A DNA stretch of 64,000 nucleotides from Motilimonas pumila (lineage in GTDB: Bacteria; Pseudomonadota; Gammaproteobacteria; Enterobacterales; CBDFNC01). Within the stretch, counting starts at the first letter, position 1; every line of letters begins with the position of its first letter. Below the pieces are notes generated by a model. The model was given only the letters and a program-made list of their open reading frames with translations, was not told where the DNA came from and made no database searches. This document shows, in pieces, positions 18,062 to 28,321 of this stretch. Location: assembly GCF_003596335.1 (NCBI RefSeq), contig NZ_QZCH01000003.1:165821-229820 (forward strand), in the 5' to 3' direction. Made by a program: the position numbers and the translations under genes.

Positions 18062-18898
18062 ATGTCTGATTTAGCAAGTTTGTTTATCGTGCCAACTCCG
18101 ATTGGCAACATCCAAGACATCTCTGCCCGCGCGTTAGCGGTGCTGCAGCAAGTTGATCTTATCGCGGCGGAAGATACTCGTCACACCGCCAAGCTGCTTA
18201 ACCATTATCAAATTTCTAAGCCATGCTTTGCGCTGCATGATCATAATGAGCAGCAAAAATCCGCGGGCTTGATTGCAAAAATTCAAGCGGGTCAAAGTAT
18301 CGCCTTGGTGTCAGACGCTGGCACGCCGTTAATCAGTGATCCTGGCTACCATTTGGTTAATGATTGCCGCGCTGCCGGGGTGAATATTGTGCCGCTACCA
18401 GGCCCATGCGCGGCCATTACGGCTTTGAGTGCGGCGGGTTTACCGTCTGACCGCTTCAGCTTTGAAGGCTTTCTGCCCGCCAAAGAAAAAGCCAAAGTAG
18501 ATACCTTAACGGCATTACTCGAAGAGCCACGGACGATGATTTTCTATGAGTCGCCGCGACGCGTGTTAGACACTCTGGAGCAAATAGTCAAAGTCATGGG
18601 GCCAGACAGGCGGGTTGTGGTCGCCCGTGAAATCACTAAAACTTTTGAAACGATTCATGGCGCTGGCGCAGCTGAAATGTGGCAATGGCTGGGTGAAGAC
18701 GAAAATCGTCGCAAAGGTGAGATAGTGCTGTTGATTGCGGGGCACAAACCGGACCCTCATGCATTGCCTCAAGCCGCACTGCAAACCTTAACGCTATTAG
18801 TTAAAGAGTTACCTCTCAAAAAAGCTGCTGCCATTACGGCTGAAATTCATAAAGTGAAAAAGAACGCACTGTATAAATGGGGCCTCGATAACTGCTAG
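18062..18898 (+). CDS. rsmI: RsmI, 16S rRNA C1402 ribose methyltransferase
   Basis: RsmI 2'-O-methylates C1402 in the ribosomal P site using SAM. The 278-residue product keeps the N-terminal [19 protein letters not shown], the [11 protein letters not shown] segment, [14 protein letters not shown] and [20 protein letters not shown], all hallmarks of the tetrapyrrole-methylase-fold RsmI family. An in-frame GTG at 18008 would add 18 hydrophobic residues; the ATG at 18062 fits the family better. It is divergent from lpoA, as in E. coli. The C-terminal helical domain is complete. Confidence 0.95.
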   Translation: MSDLASLFIVPTPIGNIQDISARALAVLQQVDLIAAEDTRHTAKLLNHYQISKPCFALHDHNEQQKSAGLIAKIQAGQSIALVSDAGTPLISDPGYHLVNDCRAAGVNIVPLPGPCAAITALSAAGLPSDRFSFEGFLPAKEKAKVDTLTALLEEPRTMIFYESPRRVLDTLEQIVKVMGPDRRVVVAREITKTFETIHGAGAAEMWQWLGEDENRRKGEIVLLIAGHKPDPHALPQAALQTLTLLVKELPLKKAAAITAEIHKVKKNALYKWGLDNC

Positions 18899-18933
18899 TG
18901 GTTCACTCTTCATTGCGACTGCAGAGGTAACCA

Positions 18934-18962
18934 TTGTAGTTTGCTTACACTGAAGCTATAAT
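18934..18962 (+). promoter_or_regulatory. Promoter of rnpB
   Basis: A perfect -10 TATAAT (18957-18962) has a weak -35 TTGTAG 17 bases upstream. The -10 ends eight bases before the start of the RNA. Confidence 0.65.
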
Positions 18963-18970
18963 CCGCCGCC

Positions 18971-19334
18971 TGAGTTGACCAGACCGTCGTCGCTTACCTT
19001 CATTTTGATAGGTAAGGGGAGGAAAGTCCGGGCTCCACAGGGCAGGGTGCCAGATAACGTCTGGGGGGCGTGAGCCCACGACAAGTGCAGCAGAGAGAAG
19101 ACCGCCGATGACTTCTTCGGAAGAACAGGTAAGGCTGAAAGGGTGCGGTAAGAGCGCACCGCGCAACTGGTAACAGTTTGTGGCGAGGTAAACTCCACCC
19201 GGAGCAAGACCAAATAGGCTTCCTTAAGGTATGGCCCATATCGGAAGCGGGTAGGTTGCTTGAGCCTGTGAGTGATTGCAGGCCTAGACGAATGACGGTT
19301 CACGACAGAACCCGGCTTATCGGTCGACTCACCT
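18971..19334 (+). ncRNA. rnpB: RNase P RNA (class A)
   Basis: This is the catalytic RNA of RNase P, which removes 5' leaders from tRNA precursors. Conserved blocks are GGGAGGAAAGTCCGGGCTCC near the 5' end, CAGGGTGCCAG, AACAGGTAAGGCTGAAAGGG, GGTAAGAGCGCACCGCGC, the ACTCCACCCGGAGCAAG segment, and AACCCGGCTTATCGGTC at the 3' end. The 5' GAGTTGACC and 3' GGTCGACTC ends pair as helix P1. Length is about 364 bases, normal for the bacterial A type. Ends are placed by analogy with E. coli and may be off by a few bases. Open frames on the minus strand here are shadows. Confidence 0.97.
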
Positions 19335-19340
19335 CTTTAT

Positions 19341-19376
19341 AAAGCCAGACGAGTATTTACCGTCTGGCTTTTTTAT
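19341..19376 (+). terminator. Terminator of rnpB
   Basis: An 11-bp stem AAAGCCAGACG/CGTCTGGCTTT with a nine-base loop is followed by a T-run. Confidence 0.9.
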
Positions 19377-19558
19377 TGCGTATTGAGCCGCTTATTGTTT
19401 ACTTGCCAACCCGTACTTTCTTCCCTTTCGAGTGCACAAATTTGGAAATTAATTTACTTTAATTTTATAAATTAACTCTATCTAAATCAGGGGCTTCCTA
19501 GGGCGGCTGTCAAAATATACAAAATAATGAGAAATTCGAAGCGGATCCTCCCTTGCAA

Positions 19559-19586
19559 TGGACAAAATCCCCCTTAAAATTAGAAA
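19559..19586 (+). promoter_or_regulatory. Candidate promoter of the dcw cluster
   Basis: TGGACA (19559-19564) and TAGAAA (19581-19586) are 16 bases apart, just upstream of the MraZ boxes. The match is moderate, and a TAAAAT at 19575-19580 is an alternative -10. Confidence 0.4.
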
Positions 19587-19589
19587 ATG

Positions 19590-19624
19590 TGGGAAAATGT
19601 GTCTTTTTGTGGGAATTAGTGCAA
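19590..19624 (+). promoter_or_regulatory. MraZ operator: four boxes at 10-base spacing
   Basis: Direct repeats begin at 19590 (TGGGA), 19600 (TGTCT), 19610 (TGGGA) and 19620 (TGCAA), exactly 10 bases apart. MraZ is known to bind TGGGN repeats separated by five bases and to repress its own cluster. Two boxes are perfect and two keep only the TG. Confidence 0.8.
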
Positions 19625-19638
19625 TTTAAGGGGGAGCT

Positions 19639-20097
19639 TTGTTACGAGGTGCGCACGGCATCAACCTTGATAGCAAAGGTCGATTTGCCATTCCAACCAA
19701 ATACCGCGACTGGCTCCTAGACGAGTGTCAGGGGCAATTGGTGTGCACAGTGGATATCAACTCTCCTTGTTTATTGCTTTACCCCTTGCATGAATGGTTA
19801 GAGGTAGAGAAAAAGTTACAAGGCTTGTCGAGCATGCGGCCGCAAGAACGGCGACTGCAACGGTTATTACTTGGTTATGCAACCGACTGTGAATTAGACA
19901 AGGCGGGGCGAATTCTTTTAGGTAGCCCCTTAAGACAGTACGCCAGCTTAGATAAAAAGCTGATGTTAGTAGGACAACTGAATAAATTTGAACTTTGGGA
20001 TGAAGCGAGTTGGTTAGCGCAAGTTGAACAAGATGTCATTGCTCAACGCGGCAGCAATGAAGAGTTATCCCAAGGCTTACAGGAATTTTCTTTATAA
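19639..20097 (+). CDS. mraZ: MraZ, repressor of the division/cell-wall cluster
   Basis: MraZ is an AbrB-like DNA-binding protein forming a ring that binds repeated operator boxes upstream of its own gene. The 152-residue product equals the E. coli length and carries both half-site motifs: [20 protein letters not shown] and [19 protein letters not shown]. The start is TTG at 19639, preceded by GGGGGAG at good spacing; no ATG fits the family N-terminus. The rare start may keep MraZ low. The next gene, rsmH, starts one base after the stop. Confidence 0.96.
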   Translation: MLRGAHGINLDSKGRFAIPTKYRDWLLDECQGQLVCTVDINSPCLLLYPLHEWLEVEKKLQGLSSMRPQERRLQRLLLGYATDCELDKAGRILLGSPLRQYASLDKKLMLVGQLNKFELWDEASWLAQVEQDVIAQRGSNEELSQGLQEFSL

Positions 20098-20098
20098 T

Positions 20099-21046
20099 AT
20101 GACAACTGCATTTTCGCACACCACAGTGTTACTTGATGAAGCCGTCGCGGGGTTAAATATTAACCCTGATGGTATATATGTTGACTGTACTTTTGGTCGT
20201 GGTGGGCATTCTCGCTTGATCCTTTCTCAATTAGGCCCAAAGGGTCGTTTAATTGCAATCGACCGAGATCCACAAGCTATTGCGGTAGCCGAGCAACTGG
20301 CTCAACAAGATGAACGCTTTACCATTGTGCATGGCCCCTTTTCCGGGTTAGCGCAGTATATAGAAGATAAAGCGCTAACTGGAAAAATAGATGGCGTGCT
20401 GATGGACTTAGGAGTATCTTCTCCGCAACTTGATGATGCAGAGCGTGGCTTCAGTTTTTTGCGTGATGGCCCCTTAGACATGCGCATGGATCCGACATCA
20501 GGAGTCAGTGCCGCAGAGTGGTTAGCCAAAGCCGACGCTGAAGATATTGCTTGGGTGCTAAAAACGTTTGGTGAAGAACGCCATGCCCGCAAAATTGCCA
20601 GCGCAATTGTGATGGACCGAGTAGAGCGAGAGCCGTATACCCGGACTAAGCCGTTGGCTGAGATGATTGCTCGAGTAAACCCGAGTAAAAAGGAAAAAAA
20701 CAAGCATCCTGCGACGCGCAGCTTTCAAGCTATTCGCATTTATATCAACAGCGAATTAGAAGAAATAGACAAGGCATTAAATGCTTCTTTGGAAGTATTA
20801 AAAGCCGATGGCCGTTTATCTGTGATCAGTTTCCATTCATTGGAAGACCGCATGGTTAAACGTTTTATCAGAAATCAGGAAAAAGGGCCCGAATATCCAG
20901 CAGGATTACCGCTCACTGAAGAGCAGTTGAATGTTGGTAGGACATTGAAGTCGATCGGAAAAGCCCGCAAACCAGGGAAGGAAGAGGTAACGGAAAATCC
21001 AAGAGCCAGAAGTTCTGTGCTCCGTATTGCTCAAAGGTTAAAATGA
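20099..21046 (+). CDS. rsmH: RsmH (MraW), 16S rRNA m4C1402 methyltransferase
   Basis: RsmH N4-methylates C1402 of 16S rRNA, the same base whose ribose RsmI (18062) modifies. The 315-residue product (E. coli 313) has the SAM motif [31 protein letters not shown] and the C-terminal [14 protein letters not shown]. The frame is open upstream inside mraZ, but the ATG at 20099 gives the family N-terminus [16 protein letters not shown]. It overlaps ftsL by four bases (ATGA). Confidence 0.97.
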   Translation: MTTAFSHTTVLLDEAVAGLNINPDGIYVDCTFGRGGHSRLILSQLGPKGRLIAIDRDPQAIAVAEQLAQQDERFTIVHGPFSGLAQYIEDKALTGKIDGVLMDLGVSSPQLDDAERGFSFLRDGPLDMRMDPTSGVSAAEWLAKADAEDIAWVLKTFGEERHARKIASAIVMDRVEREPYTRTKPLAEMIARVNPSKKEKNKHPATRSFQAIRIYINSELEEIDKALNASLEVLKADGRLSVISFHSLEDRMVKRFIRNQEKGPEYPAGLPLTEEQLNVGRTLKSIGKARKPGKEEVTENPRARSSVLRIAQRLK

Positions 21047-21354
21047 GACTAAACACAGGTTTATTGCAGGTCATTGCAAAAGACCTGCTTAAACACAAGT
21101 TGACCGTGTTGCTGGCTATCTGCGTGGTAGGCAGTGCTTTCTCGGTGATCATTGCTACCCATGAAACACGTTTGCTTACCGCGAAACGGGAATCCCTGCG
21201 CGCTGAGAAAGACCGTTTAGACATAGAATGGCGAAATTTATTATTAGAAGAAAACGCGCTGGTTGAGCATAGTCGCATTCGTAACATTGCCACAGAAAAA
21301 CTGCATATGAAACGCGCAACGGGCCGCAATGAAGAAGTGGTGGAGCTGCCATGA
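21043..21354 (+). CDS. ftsL: FtsL, divisome bitopic protein
   Basis: FtsL forms the FtsQLB complex, which activates the septal synthase FtsW-FtsI. The 103-residue product has a short cytoplasmic N-terminus, one membrane segment (about residues 20-40, [20 protein letters not shown]) and a periplasmic coiled coil ([20 protein letters not shown]). It is shorter than E. coli FtsL (121), mostly at the N-terminus. Four-base ATGA overlaps on both sides couple it to rsmH and ftsI. Confidence 0.93.
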   Translation: MRLNTGLLQVIAKDLLKHKLTVLLAICVVGSAFSVIIATHETRLLTAKRESLRAEKDRLDIEWRNLLLEENALVEHSRIRNIATEKLHMKRATGRNEEVVELP

Positions 21355-23081
21355 CACGACGCAACCCGAAGCCGAAACCAAACCTGATTAAGTGGCGTTT
21401 TGCTACCGTGGCTTCCGTCATCACCATGGTGTTTACTGTGCTGCTGGGGCGCGCAGCTTATATTCAAGTCATTGATCCTGACCGGCTGCAACGAGAAGGT
21501 GACATGCGCAGCTTAAGAACCACTTCAACCCAAGTTCAACGAGGTATCATTAGTGATAGGCATGGTCAGCCTCTGGCCATCAGCGTGCCGGTGCAAGCCG
21601 TATGGGCCGACCCAAAAGTGATACATCAAAAAGGCAGTTTGAAAGATTTGCGCGCTTGGCAAGCTTTATCTGACGTATTGTCTATTGAAGTAGAAAAGCT
21701 TCGCGGTAAGGTACAAAATCCAAAGAAGCGCTTTGTTTATTTACAGCGTCAAGTCAGTCCGGCCATGGCGCAATACGTGGATCAGCTCGGTTTGCCGGGT
21801 GTCTACCTTAAACCTGAATCCCGCCGCTTTTACCCCACGGGTGAAATTAGCGCTCATGTGATTGGCTTTACCAATATTGATGATAAAGGACAGGAAGGCA
21901 TCGAGCGCACCTATGATGACTGGTTAACAGGTACGCCTGGCGAGCGTAAGGTCCGTAAAGACCGTCACGGTCGCGTGATTGAAGACATCGCGATTGTTAA
22001 ACAAGCGCAGCAAGCCAAAGACATTGAGCTCAGCATAGATCAACGATTGCAATCGATTGCTTATCAAGCCTTGAAAAAGATAGTGCAATTAAACAATGCA
22101 ACCAGTGGCTCGGCGGTTGTGATTGATATTACCACGGGTGAAGTCTTAGCCATGGTGAACTCGCCTTCTTTTAACCCGAACAACCGTGGTCAATTTCAGT
22201 CATTTCGCGTGCGAAACCGTGCCATTACCGATACTTTTGAACCTGGTTCTACGGTTAAACCTCTGGTAGTGGCCAGTGCCCTGATTAATGAAGTAGTGGC
22301 TCCCGATGAAGTTATTGATACGTCACCTGGCTGGATGCGAGTGGGTGGACGCCGAGTGGCCGATCATCGTAACTATGGTGAAATGGACCTTGCCAAAATT
22401 TTGCAAAAATCCAGCAACGTGGGAGTCAGTAAACTGGCGTTGGCGTTATCCCCTGAAAAGTTAAAAGATACTTTTTATGACGTGGGTTTAGGTAATGACA
22501 CTGGCATAGGTTTGATTGGCGAAACGTCAGGCATGCTACCAGAGCGTCGTCGCTGGTCTGATTTTGAGCTTGCGACCATGTCATTTGGTTATGGCATTAC
22601 CGCAAACACTTTACAGTTGGCACAAGCCTACGCCATTTTAGCAAACGGTGGCATCAGTTACCCCTTATCGATTATTAAACTAGATAAACAGCCTCAAGGC
22701 GAACAAGTCATTCCAAAAGAAGTAGCATTTCGAGTGTTAAATATGCTTGAAGGCGTCACTCAGCCAGGCGGAACAGGTTTACAAGCGCGAGTAGACGGTT
22801 ATCGTGTGGCAGGTAAAACAGGCACGTCAAGAAAAGCCGTTGCTGGTGGTTACGGCGACGATTATGTGGCCGTTTTTGCGGGGGTAGCGCCAGTCTCAAA
22901 CCCTAAGCTGGCCATCGCGGTTACCGTGAACGAGCCGAAAGGCGACCGCTATTATGGTGGCGATGTGGCAGCACCTGTGTTTGCTGAAGTGATGGACGGT
23001 TCATTGCAATTACTGAACGTCATCCCAGATGACAAAGACGTGCGTTTGACTAGGGTCAGTAAACCGGAGGCTGCGCAATGA
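21351..23081 (+). CDS. ftsI: FtsI (PBP3), septal peptidoglycan transpeptidase
   Basis: FtsI crosslinks septal peptidoglycan at the division site and is a beta-lactam target. The 576-residue product (E. coli 588) has a membrane anchor (about residues 18-38), a pedestal domain with RGIISDRHGQPLA, and a transpeptidase domain with all three motifs: S300-T-V-K, S354-S-N and K489-T-G. It overlaps ftsL and murE by four bases each. Confidence 0.98.
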   Translation: MTRRNPKPKPNLIKWRFATVASVITMVFTVLLGRAAYIQVIDPDRLQREGDMRSLRTTSTQVQRGIISDRHGQPLAISVPVQAVWADPKVIHQKGSLKDLRAWQALSDVLSIEVEKLRGKVQNPKKRFVYLQRQVSPAMAQYVDQLGLPGVYLKPESRRFYPTGEISAHVIGFTNIDDKGQEGIERTYDDWLTGTPGERKVRKDRHGRVIEDIAIVKQAQQAKDIELSIDQRLQSIAYQALKKIVQLNNATSGSAVVIDITTGEVLAMVNSPSFNPNNRGQFQSFRVRNRAITDTFEPGSTVKPLVVASALINEVVAPDEVIDTSPGWMRVGGRRVADHRNYGEMDLAKILQKSSNVGVSKLALALSPEKLKDTFYDVGLGNDTGIGLIGETSGMLPERRRWSDFELATMSFGYGITANTLQLAQAYAILANGGISYPLSIIKLDKQPQGEQVIPKEVAFRVLNMLEGVTQPGGTGLQARVDGYRVAGKTGTSRKAVAGGYGDDYVAVFAGVAPVSNPKLAIAVTVNEPKGDRYYGGDVAAPVFAEVMDGSLQLLNVIPDDKDVRLTRVSKPEAAQ

Positions 23082-24550
23082 CACTCGCTGAAATTTGCCA
23101 AGGTTACCTTACTGATTTAGCGTCTATTTCTTGCTTGGGAATGACGATGGACAGTCGCCAGGTGAGTGCTGGTGACGTATTTATTGCGATACAAGGGACA
23201 CAGACTCACGCAGAGCGATTTGTGGCCAGCGCATTTGAAAAAGGCGCGGTAGCTGTCATCTTAGAAACGCAGCAAGCAGAATTACATAATACCTTATGCC
23301 GCGATTTCTCCGGGTACGTGGTATATGCCTATCAGCTAGCAGAGCATGCTTCAGCCTTAGCGGGGCATTTTTATCAGCAGCCAAGCGCAAAAGTCACCTT
23401 ATATGGTGTTACAGGCACTAACGGCAAAAGCAGTATTTGTAACCTTATTGCCAACTTTTCAAGCTTATTAGGCGCTCCTGCGGGGGTATTAGGCACGCTG
23501 GGTAATGGTTTATTTGGCCAACTTACGCCGGCGCTTAATACCACTGGTAGCCCAGTTGAAGTACAAGCTAGCCTTAGCCAGCAACAACAAGCCGGTGCGA
23601 TGGCGATTGCTATGGAAGTTTCTTCCCACGGCCTAGTGCAACATCGCGTAGCCGCTTTAGCTTTTGATTGCGCAATTTTCACCAATTTAAGCCGCGATCA
23701 CTTAGATTACCATGGCACCATGCAAGCTTATGGCGCAGCCAAACGTCGTCTATTCGACTTCGATTCGTTACAACACAGAGTCATTAACGTTGATGATGAA
23801 ATCGGTCGTCGGTGGGCGCAAGAGTGCCAGAATGTGATTGAATACGGTTTTAGCGCAAATGTGAGCGCTGCAAAGTTTTTCAAAGTCACCGAAGCAACTT
23901 ACCTGCCTCAAGGGCTGAGTTTTAAATTCACTTCAAGCTGGGGTAATGGCGCGATAACTGCTCCCCTTTACGGTGAATTTAACGTGCTAAATTTAGCCGC
24001 TACTTTGGCCGCGCTCCTTGCCCAAGGCGTAGAGCTAAGCAAGCTAGTGACTGCGGCGCCTCAGTTGAGCGCCATTGATGGCCGGATGGAGCATTTTGGC
24101 GCGAATACAAAACCTTCTGTTGTGGTTGACTATGCGCATACGCCTGATGCATTAAAACAAGCGTTACAAGGGCTAGCACTGCATTGTCAAGCAAACTTAT
24201 GGTTGATTTTCGGGTGTGGTGGGGATCGCGACAAGGGCAAAAGAGCAGAGATGGCGCAGGCTGCTGAGCCTTTATGCCAACACATCATTTTGACGGATGA
24301 TAACCCCCGCACTGAATCGCCAGAGATGATCGTGCAAGACATTTTAGCAGGATTCAAAAATGTGGCGTCGGTTGAGGTGATCCACTCTCGTGAGCAAGCC
24401 ATAAGCTATGCCCTGACACAAGCTGCCCCACAAGATGTGATTTTAGTGGCGGGAAAAGGCCACGAAGACTACCAAATTTTTGCTGACCGTACGGTGCACT
24501 TTAGTGATCGTGAATGTGTCAGTGCATTACTGAAAGAGGCGACGTTATGA
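23078..24550 (+). CDS. murE: MurE, UDP-MurNAc-tripeptide synthetase
   Basis: MurE adds meso-diaminopimelate to UDP-MurNAc-L-Ala-D-Glu. The 490-residue product shows the ATP loop TGTNGKSS (about 112-119), the HGLVQHRVAALAFD and NLSRDHLDYHG segments, and the DNPR motif (ILTDDNPRTESP) that marks the meso-DAP-specific enzyme rather than the lysine type. It therefore also informs on wall chemistry. Its stop overlaps the murF start by four bases. Confidence 0.97.
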   Translation: MTLAEICQGYLTDLASISCLGMTMDSRQVSAGDVFIAIQGTQTHAERFVASAFEKGAVAVILETQQAELHNTLCRDFSGYVVYAYQLAEHASALAGHFYQQPSAKVTLYGVTGTNGKSSICNLIANFSSLLGAPAGVLGTLGNGLFGQLTPALNTTGSPVEVQASLSQQQQAGAMAIAMEVSSHGLVQHRVAALAFDCAIFTNLSRDHLDYHGTMQAYGAAKRRLFDFDSLQHRVINVDDEIGRRWAQECQNVIEYGFSANVSAAKFFKVTEATYLPQGLSFKFTSSWGNGAITAPLYGEFNVLNLAATLAALLAQGVELSKLVTAAPQLSAIDGRMEHFGANTKPSVVVDYAHTPDALKQALQGLALHCQANLWLIFGCGGDRDKGKRAEMAQAAEPLCQHIILTDDNPRTESPEMIVQDILAGFKNVASVEVIHSREQAISYALTQAAPQDVILVAGKGHEDYQIFADRTVHFSDRECVSALLKEATL

Positions 24551-25923
24551 TCCCTTTAGCTTTATCAGAGATAGCGCAAGCAGTAGAAGGTCAACTGGTT
24601 GGTGAAAGCATTGAAATTCAACAAGTGGCGACAGATAGCCGAAAGATTCAAACTGGCGATTTATTTATTGCGTTAGTGGGACCCAGTTTTGATGGTCATG
24701 CTTTCGCTGAGCAAGTGCAGCAAGCCGGGGCTTGTGCTTTGATTGTCAGTCGTCAATTAGATATAGCTTTACCGCAAATAGTGGTCGAAGACACCCAGCA
24801 TGCACTGGGCGCATTGGGTGCATATGTCAAAGCTCAGGTAAAGCCCACCACGGTTGCCATTACTGGTAGCAATGGTAAAACCACCACAAAAGAAATGGTG
24901 GCCGCCATTTTAGCGCAATCTGGGGAGGTGTTGGCAACCGCAGGCAATTTCAACAATGAAATTGGCGTACCTTTAACCTTGTTGCGGTTAGAGCCTCAGC
25001 ACCAGTATGCAGTGATAGAACTTGGCGCCAACCATAAGGGCGAAATTGCTTATACCAGTTCTTTGGTCAAACCTGACGTGGCATTGATTAATAATGTTAT
25101 GCCGGCTCACCTAGAGGGATTTGGATCTATACAAGGTGTGGCGCAGGCGAAAAGCGAAATATTCTCTGGTTTAGTGGCTCAAGGCACGGCTTTTGTGAAC
25201 GGCGATAGCGACTTCCTCAGCTATTGGCAACAAAGGGTAAAAGACAAGCCGTTACGCTGGTTCTCAGTTGAAGATGAAAACGCCCATGTCTTTGCCACCG
25301 ATATTTGTCTTGATGCGGCAGGTTGCGCGCAGTTTGTGCTGCACAGTGAGCAAGGCCAAATATCCATGCAGCTTCCCGTTGCGGGCAGGCATAATGTCGC
25401 CAATGCGTTAGCGGCGGCGAGTTTGTGTTTGGCGCTGGGCATTAGCTTAGCCCAAGTTGCTCAAGGCATCGGCAGTATGCGGCAGGCTAAGGGCAGGTTA
25501 AATATTCATAATGTTCGCTCTGGTTTAACTGTGATTGATGACAGTTATAATGCCAACCTTGCGTCCGCTAAGGCGGCAATAGATTTACTGAGTATTTATC
25601 AAGGTTGCCGTATTTTCGTTGTCGGAGACATGGGAGAACTGGGTGATAAAGCCAGGCAGTATCATTCCGAGCTTGGTGAATATGCCGTGGCAAAAGGCAT
25701 TGATAAAGTTGCCGCAGTGGGGGTGCTGAGCCTTAACACTGCAAAAGGTGCCGCGAGTGCGGGCCATTACTTTACCGAAAAGGCTGAGCTTAATACTTGG
25801 TTAACGCAACAAATAATAGCCCAAGACCAAGACATTACCGTGTTGGTGAAAGGTTCAAGAAGTGCCCACATGGAAGATGTAGTGGCATATATAAATCAAC
25901 ATCATAAGGCAGTAGCATGTTAG
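24547..25923 (+). CDS. murF: MurF, D-Ala-D-Ala adding ligase
   Basis: MurF joins D-Ala-D-Ala to UDP-MurNAc-tripeptide, the last cytoplasmic Mur ligase step. The 458-residue product contains the ATP loop GSNGKTTTK (about 107-115), [21 protein letters not shown] and [10 protein letters not shown]. The frame is open further upstream within murE, but the ATG at 24547 overlapping the murE stop (ATGA) gives the family N-terminus. It overlaps mraY by seven bases. Confidence 0.97.
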   Translation: MIPLALSEIAQAVEGQLVGESIEIQQVATDSRKIQTGDLFIALVGPSFDGHAFAEQVQQAGACALIVSRQLDIALPQIVVEDTQHALGALGAYVKAQVKPTTVAITGSNGKTTTKEMVAAILAQSGEVLATAGNFNNEIGVPLTLLRLEPQHQYAVIELGANHKGEIAYTSSLVKPDVALINNVMPAHLEGFGSIQGVAQAKSEIFSGLVAQGTAFVNGDSDFLSYWQQRVKDKPLRWFSVEDENAHVFATDICLDAAGCAQFVLHSEQGQISMQLPVAGRHNVANALAAASLCLALGISLAQVAQGIGSMRQAKGRLNIHNVRSGLTVIDDSYNANLASAKAAIDLLSIYQGCRIFVVGDMGELGDKARQYHSELGEYAVAKGIDKVAAVGVLSLNTAKGAASAGHYFTEKAELNTWLTQQIIAQDQDITVLVKGSRSAHMEDVVAYINQHHKAVAC

Positions 25924-26999
25924 TTTGGTTGGCTGAGCAGTTAACAGCTCAATACTCATTTTTTAATGTTTTTTCTTACCTGACCTTCCGGGCGGTAATG
26001 AGTATTTTAACCGCATTGGTTGTATCCCTCTGGATGGGACCTAAGTTAATAAAGCGTTTGCAGTTATTGCAAATTGGTCAAGTGGTTCGACATGATGGCC
26101 CAGAATCTCATTTTAGTAAAAAAGGCACGCCTACTATGGGCGGTGTGTTGATTGTCGCGGCCATTGCTATTTCAACCCTATTATGGGCGAGACTGGATAA
26201 TGCATACGTATGGGTATTGCTGTTTGTACTGTTCAGTTTTGCCGCTATCGGCTTTGTGGATGACTATCGCAAAGTGGTCCGTAAAGACACTGATGGCCTT
26301 ATCGCCAGATGGAAGTACTTTTGGCAGTCTGCTGCAGCGATTGCGGTGGCAGCATTTTTGTATTTTACCGCCCAATCAGACGGCCAAACCGTGCTAGTGG
26401 TACCTTTTTTCAAAGAGATCATGCCTCAGCTTGGCTTGTTTTTTATTCTTTGGACTTATTTTGTCATTGTCGGCAGCAGTAATGCGGTTAACCTCACCGA
26501 TGGGTTAGATGGACTCGCGATTATGCCGACAGTGATGGTCGCGGCGGCGTTTGGGATCATTGCCTACCTCACTGGTAATGCCAATTTTTCATCGTATTTG
26601 TTTATTCCTTTTATTCCACAAGCCAGTGAAGTGCTCGTGATATGTACCGCTATTGTGGGAGCCGGGTTAGGTTTCTTATGGTTCAACACTTATCCTGCCC
26701 AAGTGTTTATGGGTGACGTAGGCTCTTTGTCTCTGGGGGCGCTCCTGGGCACGATTGCGGTGTTAGTTCGTCAGGAAATTCTTCTGGTCATTATGGGTGG
26801 CGTATTTGTGGTTGAGACCTTGTCTGTGATTTTACAGGTAGGCTCCTACAAGCTTAGGCAACAGCGTATTTTCAGAATGGCTCCGATTCATCACCACTAT
26901 GAGTTAAAAGGCTGGCCTGAGCCGCGCGTGATTGTACGTTTTTGGATCATTACTTTGGTCTTGGTCTTGGTGGGTCTGGTGACCCTGAAATTAAGGTAA
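25917..26999 (+). CDS. mraY: MraY, phospho-MurNAc-pentapeptide translocase
   Basis: MraY transfers phospho-MurNAc-pentapeptide to undecaprenyl phosphate, giving lipid I at the inner membrane. The 360-residue product equals E. coli MraY in length and begins [20 protein letters not shown]. About ten membrane segments are visible, along with the catalytic/Mg-binding segments [17 protein letters not shown] and [11 protein letters not shown] and the conserved cytoplasmic loop [13 protein letters not shown]. Confidence 0.98.
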   Translation: MLVWLAEQLTAQYSFFNVFSYLTFRAVMSILTALVVSLWMGPKLIKRLQLLQIGQVVRHDGPESHFSKKGTPTMGGVLIVAAIAISTLLWARLDNAYVWVLLFVLFSFAAIGFVDDYRKVVRKDTDGLIARWKYFWQSAAAIAVAAFLYFTAQSDGQTVLVVPFFKEIMPQLGLFFILWTYFVIVGSSNAVNLTDGLDGLAIMPTVMVAAAFGIIAYLTGNANFSSYLFIPFIPQASEVLVICTAIVGAGLGFLWFNTYPAQVFMGDVGSLSLGALLGTIAVLVRQEILLVIMGGVFVVETLSVILQVGSYKLRQQRIFRMAPIHHHYELKGWPEPRVIVRFWIITLVLVLVGLVTLKLR

Positions 27000-27010
27000 G
27001 CGAGTGTTCA

Positions 27011-28321
27011 ATGCAGCAAAATAATGTCGTGATTTTAGGTTTGGGTATGACAGGATTGTCCTGCGTACGCTATTACCTAAAAAAAGGCATCACGCCAACT
27101 GTGATTGACACGAGAGCAAAGCCTCCTGGTATAGAAGAGCTACCAACCGGTGTGCCGCTAGTATGCGGCGAAATGCCACAAGAGCTACTCAATAAAGCGG
27201 ATGTGATTGTGGCAAGCCCTGGTATTGCGCTAGCCACGCCGGCTTTGCAAGAAGCCGCAGAGAGTGGCGTTGAAATTATCGGTGATATTGAGTTATTTGC
27301 CCGCGAAGCGCAGGCTCCCATTATTGCTATTACTGGCTCAAACGGTAAAAGCACGGTCACTAGCCTGGTGGGCGACATGGCAAAGGCCGCGGGTGTAAAA
27401 GTAGGAGTCGGTGGCAATATTGGCGTTGCTGCTTTATCTTTGCTTGAGCAAGAATGTGAGCTTTACGTATTAGAGCTTTCGAGTTTTCAATTGGAAACAA
27501 CCAGTAGCTTAAAGCCACTGGTTGCGACAGTATTGAATGTGTCTGAAGATCATATGGACAGATACGACAGCTATCAGGCTTACCGAGCCAGCAAACTGAC
27601 CATCTACCAGCAGGCTCAACATTGTTTAATCAATCGCGATGACAGTTTAACCCAGCCTATACAGCAAACCGACAAGCAAACTCTCATTAGCTTTGGCACA
27701 GACAGCCAAGACTACGGCTTAGTTAACCAAGAAGGCCGGTTAGCTTTGTGCCATCACGGCGAAGTTTTACTTTTTGCCGAAGAATTAAAGCTCAGCGGTA
27801 TTCATAACTTGGCGAATGTTCTGGCGGCAATTGCGATGATAGATGTTGCGGGCATTGATAGGCAGGCAGCCATTAAGTGTGCCAAGCAATACACCGGACT
27901 TGCCCATCGTTGTGAGTTTGTTGCTGACGTGCACGGTGTACGCTGGATCAATGACTCTAAAGCCACCAATGTCGGGGCAACATTAGCTGCTCTAGAAGGC
28001 TTGGCGCCTGTGGTAAAGGGTGACATTCACTTAATCGCAGGCGGGGATGGCAAAGGCAGTGATTTTTCACCGTTGCAACCAGTGTTGGCTAACAGCGTTA
28101 AAACCCTCGTGTGTTTCGGGCAAGATAAGCACGCCATTGCTGACCAGTTTAGCGAAGCAATCATTGTGGATGATCTTAGCGCCGCAGTAGCAAGATGTGC
28201 TGAACGCGCCAAATCAGGGGATTGGGTGTTGTTATCTCCAGCATGCGCCAGTTTGGATATGTTTCAAAACTTTATGGTACGCGGCGAGCGCTTTAAAACT
28301 CTAGTGGGGGCGTTAGCATGA
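27011..28321 (+). CDS. murD: MurD, D-glutamate adding ligase
   Basis: MurD adds D-glutamate to UDP-MurNAc-L-Ala. The 436-residue product (E. coli 438) has the N-terminal nucleotide-binding fold [17 protein letters not shown], the ATP loop TGSNGKSTV (about 108-116), [14 protein letters not shown] and [14 protein letters not shown] longer frame reaches into mraY, but the ATG at 27011 restores the standard N-terminus. It lies 11 bases after mraY and overlaps ftsW by four. Confidence 0.97.
   Translation: MQQNNVVILGLGMTGLSCVRYYLKKGITPTVIDTRAKPPGIEELPTGVPLVCGEMPQELLNKADVIVASPGIALATPALQEAAESGVEIIGDIELFAREAQAPIIAITGSNGKSTVTSLVGDMAKAAGVKVGVGGNIGVAALSLLEQECELYVLELSSFQLETTSSLKPLVATVLNVSEDHMDRYDSYQAYRASKLTIYQQAQHCLINRDDSLTQPIQQTDKQTLISFGTDSQDYGLVNQEGRLALCHHGEVLLFAEELKLSGIHNLANVLAAIAMIDVAGIDRQAAIKCAKQYTGLAHRCEFVADVHGVRWINDSKATNVGATLAALEGLAPVVKGDIHLIAGGDGKGSDFSPLQPVLANSVKTLVCFGQDKHAIADQFSEAIIVDDLSAAVARCAERAKSGDWVLLSPACASLDMFQNFMVRGERFKTLVGALA

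Noticed and set aside
18945..19303. Several minus-strand open frames
   Set aside because: They lie entirely over the RNase P RNA gene and reflect its GC-rich structure, not coding.
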